19,297 bases of DNA from DASSKW01 sp035690065 (GTDB lineage Bacteria; Pseudomonadota; Gammaproteobacteria; Natronospirales; REEB76): positions 1 to 19,297 of the forward strand of contig DASSKW010000119.1 of the NCBI GenBank assembly GCA_035690065.1, written 5' to 3'. The position numbers were made by a program, and so were the translations under genes. Below, one piece after another: positions 1-6,482 of the stretch. Position 1 is the first letter of the stretch. Each line of letters begins with the position of its first letter. The notes below the pieces were generated by a model. The model was given only the letters and a program-made list of their open reading frames with translations, had not been told where the DNA came from and ran no database searches.

Positions 1-207
1 TTACCTCTATGCGAAGTTATGGATGATAAGCACAATGATGGTGTCTTCCTTGTTTCAAAGGAGGGTATCGTGTTCTTGAGGCTGGTTCCTATAAAGGGAA
101 AGTCGCCCTTTGTATTGCTGGCGTCACCAATCACTCTGGCAGCTGATGTTGCAATGGCGCCTTTGTATCTGGCTTATTTTGGAGCTTTTGCCGCGGATTC
201 AAACTAG
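1..207 (+). CDS. 3' end of an unrecognised protein (partial)
   Basis: The frame is open from the first base of the window to the TAG at 205-207, so this is probably the C-terminal 68 codons of a gene that starts to the left. An internal ATG at 19 exists but has no convincing ribosome binding site, so it need not be the real start. The tail has a hydrophobic stretch (PFVLLASPITLAADVAMAP) followed by a short polar end. The pattern of a proline, then a hydrophobic run with one Asp, then a proline loosely recalls small YceK-type lipoproteins, but too little is visible to assign a family. A REP-like element begins 6 bp after the stop. Confidence 0.5.
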   Translation, partial: LPLCEVMDDKHNDGVFLVSKEGIVFLRLVPIKGKSPFVLLASPITLAADVAMAPLYLAYFGAFAADSN

Positions 208-212
208 CAAGC

Positions 213-241
213 GTAGGTTGAACTGACGAAGGAAGCCCAAC
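213..241 (+). repeat. REP-like element R1 (degenerate)
   Basis: Starts with the GTAG tetranucleotide typical of REP elements. The right arm AGCCCAAC matches the better-preserved copies in this window, but the left arm has two changes (GTTGAACT for GTTGGGCT), so the stem is weakened. Orientation is the same as the element just upstream of the transposase gene. Confidence 0.7.
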
Positions 242-276
242 CTGCATAAACTGAATTTCATGAGGGGTCTCCCGTA

Positions 277-660
277 ATGACTCTGACTACGATCATTCTT
301 CTGGTGCTAACGCTTTATATGCTGCAGATCTTTCTGCAGGAGACGTCACGTTTCGGTTTCGATGTGCGGGGGATTGTCGGCAATCGCGACAACCCGCCCG
401 AGTTGACGGTGATGGCGGGCCGGCTGGATCGTGCCAAGAACAACATGCAGGAGGCCTTGCCGATGTTTCTCGGTCTGGCGCTACTGGCGCTGGCGACGGG
501 CCGCGACAGGAGTGTGGTCACTAATGCTGCCCTGGTGTTCCTGATCGCGCGTCTTATCTATGTGCCTGCGTACATGAGCGGCATTCCGGTGTTCCGGTCA
601 CTGGTGTGGCTGACCGGGGTTGCCAGTCTTGTGGTGATGGCACTGCCGTTGATTGGGTAA
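277..660 (+). CDS. MAPEG family integral membrane protein
   Basis: A 127-residue protein with about four hydrophobic segments (roughly residues 4-20, 60-75, 80-97 and 105-125). The segment RLDRAKNNMQE at residues 49-59 matches the conserved loop of MAPEG proteins (membrane-associated proteins in eicosanoid and glutathione metabolism). Bacterial members are inner-membrane trimers, some with glutathione transferase or peroxidase activity; the substrate here is unknown. The ATG at 277 is preceded by GAGGGG (262-267) at good spacing. The gene stands between REP elements R1 and R2. It is a distant paralogue of the second MAPEG gene at 5195. Family assignment is firm, biochemical role is not. Confidence 0.85.
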   Translation: MTLTTIILLVLTLYMLQIFLQETSRFGFDVRGIVGNRDNPPELTVMAGRLDRAKNNMQEALPMFLGLALLALATGRDRSVVTNAALVFLIARLIYVPAYMSGIPVFRSLVWLTGVASLVVMALPLIG

Positions 661-670
661 GCGCAGCGCG

Positions 671-699
671 GTAGGTTGGGCTGAGGAACGAAGCCCAAC
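671..699 (+). repeat. REP element R2 upstream of the transposase gene
   Basis: GTAG tetranucleotide overlapping a perfect 8-bp stem (GTTGGGCT at 674-681 and AGCCCAAC at 692-699) with a short loop between. It lies about 25 bp upstream of the transposase start and is inverted relative to R3 downstream, so the gene is bracketed by REPs in opposite orientation, as is common for RAYT genes. Confidence 0.85.
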
Positions 700-723
700 G
701 TCACACAAGGAAGTGAACACACG

Positions 724-1254
724 ATGCGCTATAGAAGAGCTCATGTTGCGGGCGGCACTTATTTTTTTACCGTCAATCTCGCAGACCGGCGCTCTTATCT
801 CCTCGTGCGACACATAGAAGACTTCCGCCACGTCTTGGATAAGGTCAAGAAAACACATCCCTTTCATCTCGTAGCGATGGTGGTGATGCCTGAGCATCTG
901 CATGTCATCTGGCGCCTGCCGGAGGGCGACGCAGACTATCCGATGCGCTGGGGGTTGATCAAAGCAGGTTTCTCGCGGCGATTAACGGCAACTGAGTGCA
1001 TCCGTGCAAGCCGCAAGGTGAAGCGCGAGCGCGGAATCTGGCAGCGGCGATATTGGGAACACCAGATTCGGGATGAGGCTGATTTGGCGCGTCATGTGGA
1101 TTACATTCACTATAATCCGGTGAAACACGACCTTGTAGCACATCCCGTGGATTGGCCTCACTCGACCTTGCATGCCTATATTGAGCGGGGCCTGGTGTCT
1201 TATGATTGGGGCGGTTGTGTGGACGATGTCGGCTATAGTTATGGCGAGCGGTGA
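724..1254 (+). CDS. rayT: REP-associated tyrosine transposase (RAYT, Y1/HUH superfamily)
   Basis: A 176-residue single-strand DNA transposase of the Y1 class. The HUH metal-binding pair is visible in PEHLHVIW (around residues 58-65). The catalytic tyrosine is expected within the conserved block DYIHYNPVKH (about residues 139-148). The N-terminal YRRAHVAGGTYFFTVNLADR is the standard RAYT opening. Such enzymes cut and rejoin DNA at REP hairpins next to a GTAG tetranucleotide and are usually single-copy, domesticated genes. The ATG at 724 has AAGGAAG (708-714) upstream. REPs lie on both sides, three of them downstream in inverted orientation, which supports these being its cognate substrates. 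The ORF appears intact, with no missing catalytic block. Confidence 0.93.
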   Translation: MRYRRAHVAGGTYFFTVNLADRRSYLLVRHIEDFRHVLDKVKKTHPFHLVAMVVMPEHLHVIWRLPEGDADYPMRWGLIKAGFSRRLTATECIRASRKVKRERGIWQRRYWEHQIRDEADLARHVDYIHYNPVKHDLVAHPVDWPHSTLHAYIERGLVSYDWGGCVDDVGYSYGER

Positions 1255-1257
1255 AAC

Positions 1258-1286
1258 GTTGGGCTTCCTTCGTCAGCCCAACCTAC
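1258..1286 (-). repeat. REP element R3 downstream of the transposase gene
   Basis: Perfect 8-bp inverted repeat (GTTGGGCT/AGCCCAAC) ending in CTAC, the complement of GTAG. It starts four bases after the transposase stop codon and is inverted relative to R2. Confidence 0.85.
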
Positions 1287-1300
1287 ATGAACTGGCGCCA

Positions 1301-1354
1301 GATTGGGGTGGTTGTGCCGGAGATTTAGGTAATGGTTTTGGGGGGCGCCGGGAC
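1301..1354 (+). pseudogene. degenerate copy of the transposase gene 3' tail (unit B)
   Basis: The stretch starting GATTGGGGTGGTTGTG resembles the last part of the intact transposase gene (from about 1205, GATTGGGGCGGTTGTG) through to its stop region, with many substitutions. It is followed directly by REP R4, just as the intact tail is followed by R3. It has no start and cannot encode a functional protein, so it is a repeat-unit remnant. Confidence 0.6.
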
Positions 1355-1383
1355 GTTGGGCTTCCTTCGTCAGCCTAACCTAC
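1355..1383 (-). repeat. REP element R4
   Basis: Same orientation and nearly the same sequence as R3, ending in CTAC. One stem base is changed (AGCCTAAC instead of AGCCCAAC). Confidence 0.8.
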
Positions 1384-1445
1384 GTGAACTACATCGAGCG
1401 GGGCCTGGTGCCTTATGATTGGGGTGGTTATGGCGAACGGTGGAC
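1384..1445 (+). pseudogene. degenerate copy of the transposase gene 3' tail (unit C)
   Basis: Contains GAGCGGGGCCTGGTG and CTTATGATTGGGG, near-identical to 1183-1208 in the intact gene, then TATGGCGAACGG matching TATGGCGAGCGG before the true stop. About 25 bp in between are deleted. REP R5 follows, so the unit again is tail plus REP. Confidence 0.7.
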
Positions 1446-1474
1446 GTCGGGCTTCCTTCGTCAGCCCAACCTGC
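1446..1474 (-). repeat. REP element R5
   Basis: Same orientation as R3 and R4, with one stem change on the left arm (GTCGGGCT) and CTGC instead of CTAC at the tetranucleotide end. The interval 1255-1544 between genes is almost entirely made of these tail and REP units, plus about 50 bp ahead of the next gene. Confidence 0.75.
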
Positions 1475-1525
1475 GGGAACTCATGACCTAAGCGCGAGCA
1501 ATCGGGAATAACACGGACATGGAAA

Positions 1526-1553
1526 GGGGAATGGAAGATGGGGAATGGAAGAT
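1526..1553 (+). repeat. 14-bp perfect tandem duplication over a translation start
   Basis: GGGGAATGGAAGAT occurs at 1526-1539 and again at 1540-1553. Each copy contains a purine-rich Shine-Dalgarno-like stretch and an ATG. The first ATG (1531) reads only eight codons to a TAG at 1555-1557; the second (1545) opens the NTF2-like gene in another frame. Confidence 0.9.
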
Positions 1554-1940
1554 ATAGATAGACTCATCGCGCGGTTCTTCGGGGCGTTCGACAATCGCAA
1601 TGGCCGGGTACCGGCGTGCGCGGATATCGCAGCGCTGTTTGTCGAGGGCGCCGTCATCTTGTACAAGGCGGGCACGGAGACATCTGTCCTGACGATTGCC
1701 GAATTCGCTGAACCGAGAGTGGCCTTGCTTGCGTCTGGGAAGCTTGTGGATTTCCATGAATGGGAAACCACAGGTACGACGAAGATTTTTGGAGCATTTG
1801 CGATCCGGACTTCAAACTATTCGAAAGAAGGCATGCTGGATTCGCGCCGGTACGAAGGCCAGGGCGTGAAATTATTCCAACTTGCAAATATCGATGGCGA
1901 TTGGCGTATCGCTTCCTTGTGCTGGTATGACAGCGAGTAG
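1545..1940 (+). CDS. small NTF2/SnoaL-like fold protein, function unknown
   Basis: A 131-residue soluble protein with no signal peptide or membrane segment. An N-terminal helical part (DRLIARFFGAFDNRNG) is followed by strands ending in VKLFQLANIDGDWRIASLCWYD. This layout, helix first and a final GDWRI-type strand, is typical of the SnoaL/DUF4440 group of the NTF2-like superfamily, whose members are small enzymes or ligand-binding proteins. No specific catalytic residues can be assigned. The start at 1545 uses purine-rich GGAAGATGGGGA just upstream, inside a 14-bp tandem duplication. The stop codon falls inside REP element R6. The gene lies between transposase-derived fragments on both sides, so it may have been caught up in RAYT/REP rearrangements. 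Confidence 0.75.
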   Translation: MEDIDRLIARFFGAFDNRNGRVPACADIAALFVEGAVILYKAGTETSVLTIAEFAEPRVALLASGKLVDFHEWETTGTTKIFGAFAIRTSNYSKEGMLDSRRYEGQGVKLFQLANIDGDWRIASLCWYDSE

Positions 1941-1965
1941 GTTTGGCTGACGACGGAAACCCGGC
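1937..1965 (+). repeat. REP-like element R6 (degenerate), overlapping a stop codon
   Basis: GTAG at 1937-1940 followed by a decayed version of the REP hairpin in the same orientation as R2. The bases after it (CACACAGGGAAGTGAATACAC) match the leader of the intact transposase gene (701-722), so this is the REP of a second transposase copy. The TAG at 1938-1940 ends the NTF2-like gene. Confidence 0.7.
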
Positions 1966-1989
1966 ACCACACAGGGAAGTGAATACACG

Positions 1990-2095
1990 GTACTTTATCG
2001 AAGAGCCATTGTCGCTGGCGGCACCTTTTTCTTTTACCGTCAATCTTGCCGACCGACGTAATGACATCCGCGTACGAACGTATCGAAGGGTATAA
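1990..2095 (+). pseudogene. 5' fragment of a second RAYT transposase gene (decayed)
   Basis: Aligned by eye to the start of the intact gene at 724, it reads LYRRAIVAGGTFFF, then after a one-base insertion VNLADRRNDIRVRTYRRV and a TAA at 2093-2095. The intact protein reads MRYRRAHVAGGTYFFTVNLADRR over the same span. The start codon has become GTA, one T is inserted in the T-rich stretch, and everything beyond about 35 codons, including the HUH and tyrosine blocks, is missing. It lies directly upstream of fsr and explains the unspecific N-terminal extension that an ATG at 2046 would give that gene. Confidence 0.8.
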
Positions 2096-2168
2096 TAACG
2101 ATCGGAGAGGGTTGGCGTGCCAGGCATACCGGCCCTTCGTCGTTTATCCCCCTGCAGACGAGACCACC

Positions 2169-3413
2169 ATGCCGAACGGTGCTGAAGAAGCTGTGTTGAA
2201 TACGCCAGCCGATCAGCAGATGCCCGCGGAGCACACCGAATTTCGCGTACTTGGCGCGATCAGCTTCGTGCACATGCTCAACGACATGATGCAGTCGTTG
2301 ATCCTGGCGATCTACCCGATCTTGAAATCCGGATTCAATCTGAGCTTCCTGCAAGTCGGGCTGATCACACTTTCGTTCCAGTTGACTGCCTCATTATTTC
2401 AGCCGGCGGTCGGGCTGATTACCGATAGACACCCGATGCCGTATTCGTTGCCGATCGGCATGACGTTCACGTTGTCGGGACTATTGCTGCTTTCGGTCGC
2501 ACCCACGTTTCCGATCCTGCTGCTGGCCGTCGGCCTGGTGGGCTGTGGTTCGGCGGTATTCCACCCGGAATCATCGCGCGTGGCCCGCATGGCATCGGGC
2601 GGACGCTACGGGATGGCGCAGTCAGTATTCCAGATCGGTGGCAATGTCGGTTCTTCACTGGGTCCGTTGCTGGCGGCATGGGTCGTGCTGCGCGATGGCC
2701 GTGGCAGCGTGGCCTGGTTCGTACTGGCGGCATTGCTGGCGATCGTGATCCTGATCCAGGTCGGTGGGTGGTATAGCCGTCATATCTCCGAGCACGTAAA
2801 GCGCAAGATGAGATCCGCCGTGCTGCCGAACCTGTCGCAAGCCGTGGTACGGCGGACGTTGGCCGTGCTGATGCTGCTGATATTTTCCAAGTATTTCTAT
2901 CTGGCCAGTATCAGCAGCTATTACGAGTTCTATCTGATCCATCATTTCGGAGTATCGGTAGCCAACGCGCAATACCACTTGTTCGTGTTCCTGCTCGCGG
3001 TTGCCTGCGGTACCGTGATCGGTGGTCCGATTGGAGATGCCATCGGCCGCAAACTGGTGATCTGGGTGTCGATCCTGGGTGTGGCGCCGTTTACGCTGTT
3101 GTTGCCCTATGCTGATCTCACCTGGACCACAGTGTTGAGCGTGATCATCGGTGTGGTGTTGGCTTCGGCATTCCCGGCCATCATCGTGTACGCGCAGGAC
3201 CTGATGCCGCGTCGCATCGGCGCGATATCCGGCATGTTCTACGGGCTGGCGTTTGGTCTCGGCGGCCTTGGTGCGGCGGTACTGGGCTGGCTTTCCGATC
3301 TGTATGGCATTGAATTCGTCTATCGCCTGTGTGCGTTCCTGCCGTTGCTGGGCATATTTGCGATCTGGCTCCCGCGTTTGCGCACGCGACCTGCGGTCAA
3401 GAGTGTCGTCTGA
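2169..3413 (+). CDS. fsr: Fsr-type MFS exporter (fosmidomycin resistance family)
   Basis: A 414-residue major facilitator superfamily protein of the inner membrane, close in length to Escherichia coli Fsr. The N-terminal block SFVHMLNDMMQSLILAIYP, the loop DRHPMPYSLPIGM and the segment FHPESSRVARMASGGRYG are strongly Fsr-like. Twelve hydrophobic helices are expected, with a central break near SRHISEHVKRKMRSAV. Fsr exports fosmidomycin and probably other small compounds by proton antiport; the native substrate is unknown. The frame is open from an ATG at 2046, but that region is a transposase remnant. The ATG at 2169 fits the family length; its Shine-Dalgarno sequence is weak, and an ATG at 2220 is a second possibility. 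Confidence 0.92.
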   Translation: MPNGAEEAVLNTPADQQMPAEHTEFRVLGAISFVHMLNDMMQSLILAIYPILKSGFNLSFLQVGLITLSFQLTASLFQPAVGLITDRHPMPYSLPIGMTFTLSGLLLLSVAPTFPILLLAVGLVGCGSAVFHPESSRVARMASGGRYGMAQSVFQIGGNVGSSLGPLLAAWVVLRDGRGSVAWFVLAALLAIVILIQVGGWYSRHISEHVKRKMRSAVLPNLSQAVVRRTLAVLMLLIFSKYFYLASISSYYEFYLIHHFGVSVANAQYHLFVFLLAVACGTVIGGPIGDAIGRKLVIWVSILGVAPFTLLLPYADLTWTTVLSVIIGVVLASAFPAIIVYAQDLMPRRIGAISGMFYGLAFGLGGLGAAVLGWLSDLYGIEFVYRLCAFLPLLGIFAIWLPRLRTRPAVKSVV

Positions 3414-3485
3414 CCGGCCAAGACATCAATGCTCCGACCCGCAAATAACGGCTAGACTGTGGTTTAGTGTTGTGGAGTGAAGTCC

Positions 3486-3851
3486 ATGGATTACAAATCA
3501 GTCAATTTCGAACAGAAGCTCAGCCTATTCGACGAACACTGGGCGCCGAAAGTGATCGCCGAGATGAACGACTACCAGTTCAAGGTCGTCAAGATCAAGG
3601 GTGATTTCATCTGGCACGACCACAAGGATACCGACGAGACCTTCATCGTGCTGGATGGTCAGTTGCGCATCGATTTCCGCGACGGTGCTGTCGAGATCGG
3701 CAGGGGCGAGATGTACGTAGTGCCGAAAGGCGTCGAGCACAAACCTTATGCACAAGATGAAGTCAGGATGCTCTTGATTGAACCACGCGGTGTGCTGAAC
3801 ACCGGCGCTACCGGCGGCGAACGCACCGCCCAGAACGACGTATGGATTTGA
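3486..3851 (+). CDS. small single-domain cupin protein
   Basis: A 121-residue cytosolic protein with both cupin motifs. The first has His44, His46 and Glu51 in WHDHKDTDETFIVLDG, and the second has GEMYVVPKGVEHKP with His85. These four residues are the usual metal ligands. The core is a conserved beta-barrel; related small cupins serve as isomerases, dioxygenases or sensors, and nothing here decides which. The ATG at 3486 is preceded by GGAGTGA (3474-3480); an in-frame GTG at 3477 overlaps that site and is less likely. The gene follows fsr by 72 bp on the same strand and could share its transcript. Confidence 0.88.
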   Translation: MDYKSVNFEQKLSLFDEHWAPKVIAEMNDYQFKVVKIKGDFIWHDHKDTDETFIVLDGQLRIDFRDGAVEIGRGEMYVVPKGVEHKPYAQDEVRMLLIEPRGVLNTGATGGERTAQNDVWI

Positions 3852-4026
3852 ATCAATCCGGGCTGAAACCCGGGGTGTCCAGGGTGGCGGGTTGCTGGCA
3901 GGTAAAGATTTGTTGTCCGTAAAGCCACGCGGATGGTTTGTTTAACCCTGTACCGCAAGGCTTCAAGAGGCCCATGACCGGATTGCATCCTGTAGAATCG
4001 TGACCGGCTTCTCAAGGAACAGATCG

Positions 4027-4896
4027 GTGAGATTCAGCGTGCTGGTATTGCTGTTTGTAACCCTGGTCTGGGGTACGACATTTCCCATCATCCGTGCCGC
4101 GTCCGCGCATCTGAGTGGCGTGGAGATCACGGCGCTGCGGTTTCTGGTCGCCGGTGTCTGCATGTTGCCGTTTGCGGTCAAAGCCTCGCGCGCAGCGTGG
4201 CGGGACGGCATCGTGCTGGGTACGGTGGCGCTGCTTTCCTATGTGACGCAGGCGGTCGGACTGGAATATATCTCGTCGAATCGCAGCGCCTTCATCACCA
4301 GTCTTAACGTGCTGATGGTGCCGTTCCTGGGCCTGCTGGTCGGCGGACGCCTGAGTATTCAGATCGTGAGCGCAGCAGTACTTGCCTGCGCCGGTATCGG
4401 GTTGATGTCCTGGGGAGGGGGTGCAAACCTGATCGGCGACAGTGCGACGTTCGCTTGTGCGTTGTTCTACGCTATCTACGTCATCCTGCTGTCACGCCGC
4501 ATCCAGGCACACGAATCGCGTACGCTGGCTGCGACCCAGATCGTCGCGATGGCAGTGATCAGTGTGGTGTGGTTGCTGATTACCGATTTACACGGCGATG
4601 CCTTGTTGACCTTGACGGCGCGAGCCGGTCCCGTGTGGACGTCGATGTTGTATCTCGGTGTGGTCGCCAGCGCCGGCATGTTGTTCCTGCAGGCGGTCGG
4701 GCAGCGGCACGTCTCGGCGGAGAAGGCCGCAGTGATCTATGCCATGGAGCCGGTGTTCGCAGCGGTATTCGGCTGGTGGTGGCTGGGTGAAGCGATGGGC
4801 GTGCGCGGACTGGTCGGCGGTGCGATGGTGGTCGGCGCGGTGATCCTCGGCGAATGGCGCTTCAGCTCCCGCCAGCGTAGCCTGAGGGGAGCGTAA
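4027..4896 (+). CDS. EamA/DMT family transporter
   Basis: A 289-residue inner-membrane protein with about ten hydrophobic helices arranged as two EamA repeats. The first opens with LVWGTTFPIIRAA and ends near GLMSWGGG; the second ends with YAMEPVFAAVFGWWWLGE, the typical EPVFA(A)xxGxxxLGE signature of repeat two. Members export amino acids, metabolites or drugs; the substrate is not predictable. A GTG at 4027 has AAGGA (4014-4018) at suitable distance, so it is preferred over the in-frame GTG at 4000, which has no clear ribosome binding site. The 175 bp upstream contain one short GC-rich hairpin (CCGGG/CCCGG near 3858) and nothing else recognisable. Confidence 0.9.
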   Translation: MRFSVLVLLFVTLVWGTTFPIIRAASAHLSGVEITALRFLVAGVCMLPFAVKASRAAWRDGIVLGTVALLSYVTQAVGLEYISSNRSAFITSLNVLMVPFLGLLVGGRLSIQIVSAAVLACAGIGLMSWGGGANLIGDSATFACALFYAIYVILLSRRIQAHESRTLAATQIVAMAVISVVWLLITDLHGDALLTLTARAGPVWTSMLYLGVVASAGMLFLQAVGQRHVSAEKAAVIYAMEPVFAAVFGWWWLGEAMGVRGLVGGAMVVGAVILGEWRFSSRQRSLRGA

Positions 4897-4927
4897 ACGC
4901 TCTGCATAATCTGTTTGAGGAGATGAT

Positions 4928-5125
4928 ATGAAAGCCTATCTCTATACCACCTGCGTGATCTTTGGCCTGTTCTCGATCGGGCACGTAGTCGAACTGTTTA
5001 CCCACTGGTCCACGCTGGGGACGGATAAATGGTTTACCTACGGGATTACCGCCATCATCGTCGTCAGTGGCGCGCTCTGCATCTGGGCTTTTACGTTGCT
5101 GAAGATGAAGAAGATGAAGGAATAG
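4928..5125 (+). CDS. 65-residue membrane protein, function unknown
   Basis: Two predicted transmembrane helices (about residues 4-22 and 36-57) separated by a short loop with HWSTLGTDKW, and a very basic end KMKKMKE that is likely cytoplasmic. The start at 4928 is strongly supported by GAGGAGA a few bases upstream. No family is recognised. It sits 31 bp after the DMT transporter and 69 bp before the second MAPEG gene, on the same strand, so co-transcription is likely. Confidence 0.75.
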   Translation: MKAYLYTTCVIFGLFSIGHVVELFTHWSTLGTDKWFTYGITAIIVVSGALCIWAFTLLKMKKMKE

Positions 5126-5194
5126 CGTGTTGCGCCCATGTTGAATAACTGACACCCCAACCCTTGCCGAGTAAGAATTAACCAAGGACACCTT

Positions 5195-5647
5195 ATGCAA
5201 AACGTATCCATATTTCATCCGATGCTGGTCCTGGTATTCTGGACCTTCGTCATCATGCTGTTCCTGGGGTACAAGCGCTTCAGCGCTGTCGCTGCCAAGC
5301 GCATGAAATTCGGTTATCTGAAAGTGGGTGAATCGGAAAAGGTGCCGGACGATGTGAAAGTGGTGAGCCGGAATTTCATCAATCTGTTCGAGATGCCGGT
5401 ATTGTTCTATGCGGTATGCATCTCAGCCTATGCCGTGCATCAGGTCACCCACGCATTGCTGATATTGGCATGGGGCTACGTGATCCTGCGTATCGTGCAT
5501 TCCTTGATTCACGTCACTTACAATTACATCAATCAGCGGTTCCTGGTCTACGCGACCAGTTGTGCAGTGTTGTTTGTGATGTGGATCATCTTTGCAGTCA
5601 ATCTGCAGAATGTGTCCACGGTTTCGAAGCTCTGGCCATTTCAATGA
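5195..5647 (+). CDS. MAPEG family membrane protein (second copy in window)
   Basis: A 150-residue protein with four hydrophobic helices. SRNFINLFEMPVLFY (residues 58-72) and RIVHSLIHVTYNYINQR (residues 99-115) match the conserved blocks of the bacterial MAPEG group, where the first includes the xRNxxExxP-like loop. Unlike the 277-660 copy, the cytoplasmic loop between helices 1 and 2 is longer and charged (KRMKFGYLKVGESEKVPDD). The ATG at 5195 has AAGGA (5185-5189) upstream. The methyltransferase gene starts eight bases after its stop, so the two are probably translated from one message. Substrate unknown. Confidence 0.85.
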   Translation: MQNVSIFHPMLVLVFWTFVIMLFLGYKRFSAVAAKRMKFGYLKVGESEKVPDDVKVVSRNFINLFEMPVLFYAVCISAYAVHQVTHALLILAWGYVILRIVHSLIHVTYNYINQRFLVYATSCAVLFVMWIIFAVNLQNVSTVSKLWPFQ

Positions 5648-5655
5648 GTTGAGAC

Positions 5656-6411
5656 ATGGCGCCTGGAGATTTCAAGGATCATTTCTCGGGTCATGCGACC
5701 GCATATGCCGATGCCCGACCGCATTATCCGGATTCGCTGTTCGCTTGGCTTGCGACACTCACACCGCAACATGAACTCGCCTGGGATTGCGGGACCGGCA
5801 ACGGGCAGGCTGCCGTCGCTTTGGCGAAGCATTACGCGCGGGTGATCGCGACCGATGCCAGCGTGCAGCAGATCGAGAGTGCATTTCCATGCCCGAACGT
5901 CGAATACCGCGCCGTACCCGCGGAGCGTTCCGGTCTCGCTGCGCATGGTGTGGATCTGGTGACGGTCGCGCAAGCCGCGCACTGGTTCGGGCTGCCGGCT
6001 TTCTATGCCGAAGTGAGGAGAGTGGCGAAACCCGGCGGCGCCATCGTGCTCTGGTGCTATGGTTTGTGCAGCATCGCGCCGGAAGTGGATGCCGTCATTG
6101 AAGAATTCTACGAGGGGGAATCCAAGCCGTATTGGCCGCCGGAACGGCGCCTGATCGATGCCGGCTATCGGACTCTGGAATTTCCATTTACCGAGATCAC
6201 AGCGCCGACTATCCACATGCAGCAGCACTGGAGCATGGCGCAGTTACTCGCCTACCTGCGAACCTGGTCCGCGGTGCAGCGCTACATCAAGCAGACCGGA
6301 CGCGATCCGATCCCCGAACTCGAGATAGCGATGGCCGCAGCCTGGGGCGCTGCCGGGAGCGTCAAGCAGATAGATTGGCCGCTGCATTTTCGCGTTGGCC
6401 GGATAAACTGA
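5656..6411 (+). CDS. class I SAM-dependent methyltransferase
   Basis: A 251-residue cytosolic protein with a Rossmann-type methyltransferase domain. Motif I is AWDCGTGNGQAA (residues 42-53), the acidic residue after strand 2 is in VIATDAS, and VDLVTVAQAAHWF corresponds to the motif after strand 4. The N-terminal DHFSGHATAYADARPHYPDSLF is typical of the group that includes yeast Tmt1/Crg1-like and trans-aconitate-type enzymes, which methylate small acids or lipids; the actual acceptor is unknown. It is the last gene of the + strand run and converges on the PsiF-like gene across a shared terminator. Its ribosome binding site is weak, which suits translational coupling to the preceding MAPEG gene. 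Confidence 0.87.
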   Translation: MAPGDFKDHFSGHATAYADARPHYPDSLFAWLATLTPQHELAWDCGTGNGQAAVALAKHYARVIATDASVQQIESAFPCPNVEYRAVPAERSGLAAHGVDLVTVAQAAHWFGLPAFYAEVRRVAKPGGAIVLWCYGLCSIAPEVDAVIEEFYEGESKPYWPPERRLIDAGYRTLEFPFTEITAPTIHMQQHWSMAQLLAYLRTWSAVQRYIKQTGRDPIPELEIAMAAAWGAAGSVKQIDWPLHFRVGRIN

Positions 6412-6430
6412 TATATCGAGAACAGTCGAT

Positions 6431-6462
6431 AAAAAAGGCACGGTACTGATGTACCGTGCCTT
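6431..6462 (-). terminator. Rho-independent terminator of the PsiF-like gene
   Basis: Ten-bp perfect stem GGCACGGTAC/GTACCGTGCC with a TGAT loop, flanked on the left by six A, which are a U tract for minus-strand transcription. The right side has only two T, so termination of the convergent + strand operon would be less efficient. Confidence 0.85.
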
Positions 6463-6482
6463 CGTGCAGATGGCTGTCAGCG

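Noticed and set aside
1258..1474. Regularly spaced palindromic repeats that might suggest a small CRISPR array
   Set aside because: The spacers are not unique; they are copies of the transposase gene end. No cas genes are present, and the repeats carry the REP tetranucleotide.
1654..2127. A 157-codon minus-strand frame across the NTF2-like gene and transposase remnant
   Set aside because: It partly resembles another minus-strand frame at 598-903 only because both are antisense to REP plus the rayT 5' region. It is not evidence of a gene family.
2046..2168. Upstream ATG giving fsr 41 extra N-terminal residues
   Set aside because: This stretch overlaps the decayed transposase fragment and is not Fsr-like, so a start at 2169 is preferred.
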